Below, one piece after another: positions 1-6,535 of a stretch of 36,054 nt of DNA; the stretch's first letter is position 1; every line of letters begins with the position of its first letter. The translations under genes were made by a program, and so were the position numbers. Under the pieces are notes generated by a model. It was not told the DNA's origin, did not search any database, and saw only the letters and a list, made by a program, of their open reading frames with translations. This stretch comes from Promethearchaeota archaeon (lineage in GTDB: Archaea > Asgardarchaeota > Lokiarchaeia > Sigyniarchaeales > SOKP01): NCBI GenBank assembly GCA_016930515.1, contig JAFGGO010000088.1, positions 1 through 36,054 on the forward strand, given 5' to 3'.

Positions 1-175
1 AAAACGGTGTTTTTCTCAAATTCTTTATAAAAATGATAATATTATTATATAGTAATTTAGAGCAATATTCATATTAATGCATTTAATGCTTGAATCCTTC
101 ACTTTTGTACCACATGAGTTTAATTTATTTTTCTCATTTAATAATTTATGAATATTTATAAATCGTCATTTCAAA

Positions 176-748
176 TTGAGGGGAAGCAACACGGCAAATA
201 CTAAAGGAGGAATCGCTTTAGGCATCATTGCCTTAATTGTTGGTGCTGGAGGAATTGTTTTATGGGGATATAGTACCTTTTTGGCTCCAAACAGTCCCAA
301 TGTAACAGATCTAGCTACATCTCTATGCGCAAGAGTTTATTCTTCAACAAGTAGAACAATACCTTCTGGCCCTGGTGGCCCACAATCAATTAACTTTGAT
401 AGCAAGGACTACGATCCAGGCAATCATTTTGACCTTGAGGAAGACCAGTACAATATATCTGTTGCTGGTATATACGATTTTTTTGGAAGGATAACGGTAT
501 CTTCAACAGCACCAGGGGAAGTCTATTACTTGCATATATTTATTAACGACGAATATTCCTGCGAAGTTTACAATGTGGTTAGCTCTGGGGGAACGCTCAT
601 GGATTCAATTCGTTATTCCACGAGATTAAATCCTGGAGATTATGTGAGTTTAAAATTAAACGCAAATGTTGCATCAAAAACCCTTTATGTAGGAACTACA
701 GATATTGATACATGGGTTTGGTTCTCCATCCAATACATAGGCTCCTAA
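176..748 (+). CDS. Membrane-anchored C1q/TNF-like (jelly-roll) surface protein
   Basis: A 190-residue protein with a short polar N-terminus, one hydrophobic segment at about residues 11-35, and an extracytoplasmic beta-rich domain. The stretch around residues 73-105 (FDSKDYDPGNHFD, then VAGIYDFFGRI) has the pattern of C1q/TNF-like jelly-roll domains, where a 'pVaGiYyf' strand follows an Asn/Asp-rich loop. The protein at 34070-34612 is a clear paralogue with the same FxSxxYDPGNxFD motif and the same anchor. The anchor (KGG-IALGIIALIVG) also occurs on the beta-helix proteins at 23261 and 24498. The only start before the anchor is TTG at 176, and no Shine-Dalgarno motif is visible. It probably sits on the cell surface with the C-terminus outside and may form trimers as C1q domains do. 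The jelly-roll assignment is by pattern only; the ligand is unknown. Confidence 0.7.
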   Translation: MRGSNTANTKGGIALGIIALIVGAGGIVLWGYSTFLAPNSPNVTDLATSLCARVYSSTSRTIPSGPGGPQSINFDSKDYDPGNHFDLEEDQYNISVAGIYDFFGRITVSSTAPGEVYYLHIFINDEYSCEVYNVVSSGGTLMDSIRYSTRLNPGDYVSLKLNANVASKTLYVGTTDIDTWVWFSIQYIGS

Positions 749-758
749 ATTTAGACTC

Positions 759-775
759 TTTTTTTCATTTTTTTT
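759..775 (+). terminator. Bipartite T-tract terminator
   Basis: Two T runs (7 and 8 Ts) separated by two bases lie just after the C1q-like gene and overlap the stop codon of the convergent HAD gene. Archaeal intrinsic termination needs only such U-rich tracts. Confidence 0.5.
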
Positions 776-1401
776 ATAAATGATTTTCGATAATATATTT
801 CAACTCCTTGAAAGACGATATTTCAAATTTGGAACAATAAGGGATATTTGCTGCATTTTTTACAAATTTAAGTGTTTTTATTCCAAATTTAGAAGCCGAT
901 TCGAGATTGTTGAGGTTATCGTCAATAAACACACAATCCTCGGGTTTAGCGTTTAATTTTTCCAACAAATATTTGAATATTTTGGGATCGGGCTTGAGTA
1001 GTCCCACGTCCCCACTAATAACGACAATAGAAAATAGATATTGAATATTATGTTTAAATCTCAAATAATGGGACCATTCCTTCACATCGTTGGAAAGCAA
1101 CGCCAAACAATAATTTTTTTTTAAATTTTTGAGCGATTGGAACGAATTCAGGGTCGATCTTGAGAAAATAGTTCAAATATAGCGTTTCGATCTCGGGATA
1201 GTGATCGCCTAAACCTAGTCTATTCCAAAAATCCTTCGACGAAATCTCACCCAGGCTCGCCTCTATATACGCCTTTTCCACGAGGAGCTGGCTCATTCTC
1301 TTGTTCTGGCGTTGAATAAATGGCACCAATAACTCCCTCACATCGTCCCCTACCTCGTACACGACGCCCATGGCGTCAAAGATCGACCATTTCTTAGACA
1401 T
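774..1401 (-). pseudogene. HAD-superfamily hydrolase, split by a frameshift in an A9 run
   Basis: Two overlapping reading frames together make one HAD (subfamily IA) hydrolase of about 208 residues, the usual size. The N-terminal frame (1401 down to about 1110) carries motif I as FDAMGV, with the nucleophile Asp9 but Met where the second Asp normally stands. The C-terminal frame carries motif II (LLSND), motif III (LKPDPKIF) and motif IV (FIDDNLNN). The frames meet at a run of nine A on the coding strand near 1113-1121. With eight A the frame would be continuous. This may be a real lesion, a homopolymer sequencing error, or slippage at the A run; all other motifs are intact, so an error or a very recent mutation is likeliest. 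The gene is divergent from endonuclease V. The substrate is unknown; HAD IA members are mostly small-molecule phosphatases or haloacid dehalogenases. Confidence 0.75.
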
Positions 1402-1492
1402 AATATCTTAATTAAATGAGTGTATCAAAAGAATATAATTTTTCCCTTCCCTAAAAAACAACTTTAATACCCGCCAATGCTTATGTCACGAG

Positions 1493-2263
1493 ATGGATCA
1501 GGAACCATTAAATCACGAGCTCCTAAGAAACGATTATACTCTTGAAAAAGCTGCTTTTCTTCAAGAAAAGTGGCGAACCAAGCTGGACGAGGAAGAAAAG
1601 GGCGAAGGTTATTTTTTAAAGAGCGAGGACGTGCGTCTCGTCGCAGGCGTGGACATATCCTTTCCAAAAGAGCTCGAACCGACTTGGGGCGTGGCCTGTG
1701 CCGTGCTCTGGGATTACGAGGAAGGAAAGATGCTAACATCCGAAATCGTGAGAGGGAATCTTCCTTTCCCTTACACGCCAGGATATCTTGGTTTTCGAGA
1801 GAATCAACTCGTTGCTCGAAGCGTCTTGAAACTAACTCGAAGACCTGACATCGTCATGTGCGACGGAAACGGAGAGATTCACCCGAAACGCTTCGGAGAA
1901 GCCACGCATTTAGGAGTTGCATTAGAATTACCCACATTTGGAGTTGCAAAAACCCCTTTCATAGGACGATCCGAGTGGAAGTCCATTGCTCGAAAGAAAG
2001 GAAACAAGACACCCGTGATTCTTATGGGCGAGAGCGAACAAGAGCCCCCCAAACTAATTCTTGGAGAAGCCATATGCCTTACCAACAATTGCAAGCCCGT
2101 ATTTCTTAGCGGAGGTTATCGAGTTTCATTAGAACTTGCCCTTGAAATCGCCTTGAATTGCTCCAAGGATCACCGTCAACCAGAACCGTTGATACTTGCT
2201 GACAATATCTCTCGAAAGGTAATTCACAAGTTCGAAAAAAATCCAGAATCCAATAAGCAATAA
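1493..2263 (+). CDS. nfi: Endonuclease V
   Basis: Endonuclease V cleaves the second phosphodiester bond 3' of inosine in DNA or RNA. All family motifs are present in the expected order: VAGVDISF with the catalytic Asp54, the YTPGYLGFRE wedge motif with Glu103, DGNGEIHP with Asp124 and His130, FGEATHLGV, and GVAKTPFIG with Lys153. At 256 residues it is slightly longer than typical 210-230-residue archaeal enzymes; the extra length is an N-terminal helix and a charged C-terminal tail. The ATG at 1493 is used; ATGs a few bases upstream are not in a good context. It heads a co-directional run with CoaD (27 bases downstream) and RNase Z. An AT-rich promoter-like stretch (TTTAATA near 1460) lies in the divergent gap with the HAD gene. 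Confidence 0.93.
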   Translation: MDQEPLNHELLRNDYTLEKAAFLQEKWRTKLDEEEKGEGYFLKSEDVRLVAGVDISFPKELEPTWGVACAVLWDYEEGKMLTSEIVRGNLPFPYTPGYLGFRENQLVARSVLKLTRRPDIVMCDGNGEIHPKRFGEATHLGVALELPTFGVAKTPFIGRSEWKSIARKKGNKTPVILMGESEQEPPKLILGEAICLTNNCKPVFLSGGYRVSLELALEIALNCSKDHRQPEPLILADNISRKVIHKFEKNPESNKQ

Positions 2264-2290
2264 ATTCAATTTAAAATTGGAGATTGCAAG

Positions 2291-2758
2291 ATGAAAAAGA
2301 ACGAGAACAAGAAAGCTTTCAAGTTGATTGGGTTAGGGGGTACTTTTGATCACCTTCACGACGGTCACAAATTTCTTCTCAGAACAGCCGTTAAATTAGG
2401 AGATCACCTCGCCATTGCGCTCGCTACCGAGGCGCTCCTAGGCTCTAAACAGCACAAACACGTTATAGAGTCGTACGATATTAGAGAAAGAGTCTTATGC
2501 TCGTATCTCGAAGGCGTATTAGGACTTACTCGCGAAAAATATACCATAATACCCTTGAACGACCCGTTTGGTTCAGCGATCACCGATCCGAACCTCGAAG
2601 CTCATGTGAGCAGTGCCGAGACATTCGAAACGGCTTTAAAGATTAACGAGATTCGCACCCAAAACGGTCTTAATCCCATGATCCTGGTCGTGATTCCAAT
2701 CGTGTGTGATGCAAAAGGAAATAAACTTAGTTCAACGAACATTCGATCGTGTCTTTAG
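2291..2758 (+). CDS. coaD: Phosphopantetheine adenylyltransferase, archaeal type
   Basis: This protein probably transfers AMP from ATP to 4'-phosphopantetheine to make dephospho-CoA, the penultimate step of CoA synthesis. It is a 155-residue nucleotidyltransferase of the HxGH class: GGTFDHLHDGHKFLL carries the nucleotide-binding HxGH signature at about residues 16-30, and LSSTNIR at the C-terminus is the KMSKS-like (ISSTxIR) motif. Length and the FDHLHDGH form match archaeal and eukaryotic-type PPAT rather than bacterial CoaD. It lies between endV and RNase Z with short gaps (27 and 48 bases), suggesting one transcript. Other cytidylyltransferase-like enzymes share the fold, but the ISSTxIR ending and size favour CoaD. 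Confidence 0.88.
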   Translation: MKKNENKKAFKLIGLGGTFDHLHDGHKFLLRTAVKLGDHLAIALATEALLGSKQHKHVIESYDIRERVLCSYLEGVLGLTREKYTIIPLNDPFGSAITDPNLEAHVSSAETFETALKINEIRTQNGLNPMILVVIPIVCDAKGNKLSSTNIRSCL

Positions 2759-2806
2759 TAAAGAATAATAAATAAAAACTAGATTAGAGAAAAGAAAGAA
2801 TTCGCA

Positions 2807-3568
2807 ATGAAGATTACATTTTTAGGAACGGCTGGAAGTACGATGTCGAAGGAAAGGGGATTTCCGTCAATCCTCGTTGACGACAACCTACTCTTGGATT
2901 GTGGCGAGGGTACGACGCAAAAATTACTAAAATTAGAAAAAATGGGCTCCATTAAAACGATATGTCTTACCCACTTGCACAACGACCACTTTCTTGGCCT
3001 ATTTTCGCTTTTATGGCATTATTGGATAAACAAGCGCACCGAGGATCTCGAGCTCATCGGTCCCGAGGGCACCAAAAAAACCGTCGAAACCATCTTGGAA
3101 TTAATCAACACGCCACAAGACATGATGAGCTCTTTTCAAGTTCGCTACAAGGAATTAAAACCAGCGAATAAATCAGCATCTGTTCAGGATAAGTCCGATT
3201 TAACTTACGCGAGCGTCGACCATCGCATTCCTGCTTTAGCTTTTCGAATAGAAAGGGACGGTAAATCGTCGTGTTATACCGGTGACTCGAAGCCCGTTCA
3301 AACCGTCATCGATCTCGCAAGCAAGTGCGATCTTCTAATCTGCGAATCCACGCTTCCAGACGAGATGGCAGACTTTGCCCACGATCACTATCACTTCACG
3401 CCTTCGGACGCTGCTCATTTGGCATCGGAATCGGATTGCAAGCGACTGGTTTTGTTTCACATCTCCTCGTTTTTTGCCAATCAGATGGATAGGTTCAAAC
3501 AACAGGCCGAAAAAGCGTTGGGAAAGTCCGTGATAATTGCGAAAGACTTGATGGAAATCGACTTGTAA
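2807..3568 (+). CDS. rnz: Ribonuclease Z / tRNase Z-like metallo-beta-lactamase protein
   Basis: A 253-residue metallo-beta-lactamase-fold hydrolase. The zinc-binding motif HxHxDH is present as THLHNDH (His56, His58, Asp60, His61). Later ligands are seen in YTGDSKP (Asp) and LVLFHISSF (His). The DCGEGTTQKLLK stretch near residue 31 is typical of the RNase Z/ElaC branch. RNase Z removes the 3' trailer of precursor tRNAs, which fits archaea whose tRNA genes lack an encoded CCA, like the two in this window. The usual long exosite arm is shorter than in bacterial RNase Z (about 300 residues), so a sister MBL hydrolase cannot be excluded. It is the last gene of the endV-coaD-rnz run. Confidence 0.8.
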   Translation: MKITFLGTAGSTMSKERGFPSILVDDNLLLDCGEGTTQKLLKLEKMGSIKTICLTHLHNDHFLGLFSLLWHYWINKRTEDLELIGPEGTKKTVETILELINTPQDMMSSFQVRYKELKPANKSASVQDKSDLTYASVDHRIPALAFRIERDGKSSCYTGDSKPVQTVIDLASKCDLLICESTLPDEMADFAHDHYHFTPSDAAHLASESDCKRLVLFHISSFFANQMDRFKQQAEKALGKSVIIAKDLMEIDL

Positions 3569-3691
3569 GAAATTTAAAAATACTTTTGCATTTTTTCAAT
3601 AAATAATAATTTCTACTTGAAAACGAATCCTTATTTTATTCTGCCACTTAATAATAAATTAATTAAAAGATAAAATTGAATTATCATCCAA

Positions 3692-4192
3692 ATGTCGAAA
3701 AAAGACGAAAATGAAGGAATTTTTCAGGAAAATAACGAAATTCAAACGAGATCATCTAATCCTTTGAATAACATATCGTTATTTATTGAGCCGTTAGACA
3801 AAACAACCGTTAAATTAATCAAATTGGGAAGGGTTAATGATTTACAAAACGCAAGAGAAAGAGCAATCCTTCTCGAAGACGAAGCAAGTTGGGATTTGGA
3901 AGAAGCGCTTTCAATACTTGATGTGCATGACGGCCGCATTCTCGTGAATAGAACATTAAAGGATGCCCGATTTAAAATGGTTAAAACCTACCTCTTAGCC
4001 GCATTTAGGGATTGGTTATATGACTATAACTCGGGGAAAGACTCTCCAAAGAATATTGAAGTCGTAACTACCAATATTAGACTCCAAGAAGTCATAAAAA
4101 AAGCATCTTTTAGACAAATCGCAGGGATGATGTGGTCCGCCTTAGCACTGGCAATTCAGAAAATGGATGTTCTTAGTTCTCCACCACTTTAA
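3692..4192 (+). CDS. Stand-alone EF-2 domain IV protein (no GTPase domain)
   Basis: This 166-residue protein is similar to the central part of its downstream neighbour and both match domain IV of archaeal/eukaryotic elongation factor 2. Recognisable EF-2 blocks are SLFIEPLDKTTVKLI (EF-2 'xxIEVEPLxxxVI'), SWDLEEALSILDVHDGRILVN (EF-2 'GLSxEEAKxVIGVYEGNLLVD'), MVKTYLLAAFRDW (EF-2 'EVRELIIEGFKEV') and FRQIAGMMWSAL (EF-2 'PAQVYPAVREAI'). The tip loop that carries diphthamide in EF-2 is VIKKASFRQ here; Lys137 stands where the diphthamide His belongs. Domains I, II, III and V are absent. An acidic leader of about 27 residues precedes the domain. In translocation domain IV enters the ribosomal A site, so a ribosome-binding or mimicry role is a reasonable inference, not shown. 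The neighbour starts 47 bases downstream. Confidence 0.78.
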   Translation: MSKKDENEGIFQENNEIQTRSSNPLNNISLFIEPLDKTTVKLIKLGRVNDLQNARERAILLEDEASWDLEEALSILDVHDGRILVNRTLKDARFKMVKTYLLAAFRDWLYDYNSGKDSPKNIEVVTTNIRLQEVIKKASFRQIAGMMWSALALAIQKMDVLSSPPL

Positions 4193-4239
4193 TCTGCACG
4201 CTATTCATAAATAAAGAATTATTTGAGCTAAACATTATC

Positions 4240-5580
4240 ATGAATGAAAATTCCAAAACGGGATATAATCAAAAAGATGAAAACAACGATTTTTATATTA
4301 TCTCAAGTCCCATCGTTTCCCTGGACATCAAATTAAAAGATCCTCACGATATTGATAAGTTAACAGTTTTAGTTAAAGAAATTACGCGACAAGATCCTAC
4401 CACATTGATTTGGATGGAAAAGGAAACGGGCAAGTTTTTGGTAGGAGGAATCGATCCGTTTCAAGTAAAACTTATTGCCGAAAATATAAATGAACGAGTA
4501 GAAATTGAGATCGGAGAACCCAAGGTTGTATATCGCGAAAAAGCGTTAAAAATAAGCGACATGTTTCCTACCAAGTCTGCCAATTCGCTCAATCGTATTT
4601 TGGTGTTTGTCGAACCCTTGGAAAAAAAATTAGAAACTCTGATAAAAACGAGAAAACTTCACGAATTACAGGATGAAAAAGATAGGATAAAAGTCCTTAC
4701 GAGCGAATTGAATTGGGACGAAAGCCAAGCAAGCAAGGTCCTTGATGTGTATCGAACATGTATTCTCGTAAACGATGGAGCAAATATGCCTTACTTTCAC
4801 AAGGTAAAATCGTATTTAGTTGCAGCCTTTAGGGATTGGATCGGAGCGGGAATAATTGCAAAAGAGCCCGTTGATGGAATAAAGGTCGTGATAAAGAACA
4901 TGGAGATTTCCGAAGATTCACGATGTGCTGGATACAACCAAATTTCGGGAATGTTATGGGCAGGAATGAGCCTGGCGATGCTCGATGCTGATCCACACCT
5001 TTTTGAACCCGAAAACGAATTCACAATTACAACACCTGCAAGTGCTGTAAGACGAGCTTTTAGGATCATACACGACAATCGTGGTAGAATATTTAATATT
5101 AAGGTGGAGAGCGATAGCGAGATGCTTCAAGGGAAGGTTCCTTCTTCGGAATCCACCACATTAATGGAAAAATTATGTTCATTGAACGAAGAAACTCGGA
5201 TTTTAGAACTTAAATTCTCTGGTTTTGAAAAGGTACCTGCAAAATACGAGGAAAAGATCATATTAAAGCTACGAAAAAGAAAGGGAATGGCAGAACAAAT
5301 ACCTCAAATCTTTTCTTGGGGTGTTGGTGTTCGTGGAAAAATGATAGAAAAGGCAAGCAACTTGGTGGATAAAATATTGTCGATTATGGAAACGGAAGTC
5401 CTTAAGGAGGTGGTCATCGATAGAAAATATCTTCTAGAATTTGCAGACCCATCTCTTTGCATTGGTTACGAGATATATTTACCGGAATTAAAACGCGAGG
5501 TCGTTTTATGGCTACATACAGTTGGAATTAAAGTCGAAGTTCAAGGACACGCCATTAAATTTGGTAAATTAAAAAAATAA
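4240..5580 (+). CDS. GTPase-less EF-2 paralogue: domains III-IV-V plus a novel C-terminal domain
   Basis: 446 residues that align collinearly with the second half of archaeal EF-2. Domain III spans about 20-100 and ends in GEPKVVYRE, the EF-2 'PPIVVYRE' block. Domain IV spans about 118-255 (RILVFVEPL, SELNWDESQASKVLDVY, KEPVDGIKVV, NQISGMLWAGM). Domain V spans about 258-355 (ASAVRRAF, HDNRGRIFNI, SGFEKVPAKYEEKI, LRKRKGM). The G domain and domain II (about 380 residues) are missing and no P-loop exists. EF-2 'HEDAVHRGPAQ' reads SEDSRCAGYNQ here without gaps, so Cys229 replaces the diphthamide His. In domain III the conserved 'GELHLEI' has become IDPFQVKL. Residues 360-446 form an extra domain not found in EF-2, a version of which is encoded separately at 5853-6080. 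EF-2 paralogues are known in Asgard archaea, but this truncated arrangement differs from a full-length EF-2. Function unknown; it could occupy the A site without GTP hydrolysis. Confidence 0.88.
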   Translation: MNENSKTGYNQKDENNDFYIISSPIVSLDIKLKDPHDIDKLTVLVKEITRQDPTTLIWMEKETGKFLVGGIDPFQVKLIAENINERVEIEIGEPKVVYREKALKISDMFPTKSANSLNRILVFVEPLEKKLETLIKTRKLHELQDEKDRIKVLTSELNWDESQASKVLDVYRTCILVNDGANMPYFHKVKSYLVAAFRDWIGAGIIAKEPVDGIKVVIKNMEISEDSRCAGYNQISGMLWAGMSLAMLDADPHLFEPENEFTITTPASAVRRAFRIIHDNRGRIFNIKVESDSEMLQGKVPSSESTTLMEKLCSLNEETRILELKFSGFEKVPAKYEEKIILKLRKRKGMAEQIPQIFSWGVGVRGKMIEKASNLVDKILSIMETEVLKEVVIDRKYLLEFADPSLCIGYEIYLPELKREVVLWLHTVGIKVEVQGHAIKFGKLKK

Positions 5581-5629
5581 ATAACATAATAAATAGCAAG
5601 TCATTCCTACAATTGAGAGGGCCTTAATA

Positions 5630-5818
5630 ATGGAACTCATATACGCTGTTCTCTTTCTTCACGAAACTTCGAAAGATATAAGCGAACGATAGATAGAAAA
5701 TATTTTAAATGCCGCAGGTCTTAACATTGGGAATTTTGAAATTAATAAGGTTTTAAATGCCTTAAAAGGCAACAGCATTAATGAAATATTAGCAATCAAA
5801 GGTTCAACATCTTATTAA
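5630..5818 (+). pseudogene. Ribosomal stalk protein L12/P1 N-terminal domain with in-frame TAG
   Basis: Reading from ATG 5630 gives MELIYAVLFLHETSKDISER, then a TAG codon (5690-5692), then IENILNAAGLNIGNFEINK and VLNALKGNSINEILAIKG. This is the N-terminal dimerisation domain of archaeal L12 (family pattern 'MEYVYAALLLHxAGKEITEENVxxVLEAAGV...ALxGxNIxEAI'). The TAG stands where the family has Asn of 'EEN'. The sequence ends in TAA after 61 sense codons and lacks the hinge and the acidic C-terminal tail that recruits translational GTPases. A good Shine-Dalgarno (GAGAGG, 5615-5620) lies 9 bases upstream. It was probably an intact stalk-like protein that has decayed; readthrough of TAG is possible but nothing else here supports recoding. 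It sits between the EF-2-like gene and the separate copy of that gene's C-terminal domain. Confidence 0.7.
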
Positions 5819-5852
5819 CAAATCTAAACCCTCAAGCGAAGCTGAATGGTTA

Positions 5853-6080
5853 ATGCAATCGAGCTTGGAAAAAATTCTTTCAATCATTAACGAAAAACAT
5901 TTAGGCGTATTGTTATTTGATAGAAATTACCTTCTTGAAATTATTAATAAATCCCTGTGTATTGTTTACGAAATGCCCGAATTCAAACCTGAATTCGAAT
6001 TGTTTCTCAAAAATAATGGAATAAATATTAATAAAGAAGGAAATTCCATCAAATTTACGCTCCAAAAAGAGCGTATTTAA
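5853..6080 (+). CDS. Free-standing copy of the C-terminal domain of the EF-2-like protein
   Basis: A 75-residue protein similar to residues about 370-446 of the protein at 4240-5580: KILSI, DRNYLLE (parent DRKYLLE), KSLCIVYE (parent PSLCIGYE) and GNSIKF (parent GHAIKF) are in the same order and spacing. The open frame extends upstream of ATG 5853 to about 5820 without a stop (reading ...SEAEWLM before the helix), so similarity starts before the annotated start and a non-ATG start is possible. No Shine-Dalgarno is visible. The domain itself is unrecognised; it looks like a helix followed by an alpha/beta segment of about 75 residues. It may be an active small protein or the remnant of a 3'-end duplication of the parent gene; the frame is intact, unlike the other two 3'-end copies in this window. 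Confidence 0.6.
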   Translation: MQSSLEKILSIINEKHLGVLLFDRNYLLEIINKSLCIVYEMPEFKPEFELFLKNNGININKEGNSIKFTLQKERI

Positions 6081-6236
6081 ATGATTAGAAAAAAATCCGA
6101 GACTTTGAATAAAGAAACCATTAAAATTCAGCTCAATTAATTAACATTTTTATCAATAATAATTAATTACCAAAAAATTATAAGAGTCTCAAATTTGATA
6201 TAACTTAGAACTTGAATAATTTTGAGGCAAAATGTG

Positions 6237-6419
6237 ATGACAACGGAAAAGGATACAATAATTAACATGATTAAATATCTTCCTGATGACGCAAGTGCAG
6301 AAGATATTACAGAAGCAATTTATGTTAGACAAAAGATCGAAAAAGGATTAGAAGATTCTCGAAACGGAAATACAATCACTCACGATGAAGCTAAAGAGCG
6401 CTTGGAACATTGGTTATGA
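6237..6419 (+). CDS. RelB/ParD-like small antitoxin
   Basis: A 60-residue acidic helical protein with the shape of a common archaeal/cyanobacterial antitoxin family: an N-terminal helix plus 'LPDDASAEDITEAIYVRQKIEKGLE' type core and a C-terminal 'ITHDEAKERLEHWL' segment, here split as ITHDEAKER and LEHWL. The ATG at 6237 is preferred over TTG 6222 because GAGG at 6224-6227 lies 9 bases before it, the spacing seen at other genes here. Its stop overlaps the next ATG (ATGA, 6416-6419), the usual coupling of antitoxin and toxin genes. A broken relative with the same pattern is at 10705-10884. Such antitoxins bind and neutralise ParE/RelE-type toxins and repress their own promoter; that is family knowledge. 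Confidence 0.72.
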   Translation: MTTEKDTIINMIKYLPDDASAEDITEAIYVRQKIEKGLEDSRNGNTITHDEAKERLEHWL

Positions 6420-6535
6420 TAAAGCAGATAAAAAATATATCACAGAACCTTAATGAAATTTTATTTTCTATTATAAGAATCTTTCATAGAGACTACAATA
6501 AAATAAAGAGATTTCAAACTATAGAGAATTATTAA
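6416..6535 (+). pseudogene. Short ParE/RelE-like toxin remnant
   Basis: A 39-codon frame starts inside the antitoxin stop (ATGA) and ends in TAA that overlaps the ATG of the OLD-family gene (TAATG, 6533-6537). The residues IKNISQNLNEI, IIRIFHRDYNKIKRF and QTIENY resemble the start of ParE/RelE toxins ('SPxALxDIEEIIEYIARDSxxYAxRFVxxI'), which are normally about 90 residues. The rest of the toxin, including the C-terminal catalytic or gyrase-binding strands, is missing. It is probably a truncated toxin kept as a coupling leader for the downstream gene. The match is weak and short. Confidence 0.4.

Noticed and set aside
5690..5692. TAG in the L12-like frame as pyrrolysine or stop-codon recoding
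   Set aside because: The second half ends early as well (no hinge or acidic tail), and no other gene here contains an internal TAG. Simple decay is the plainer reading.
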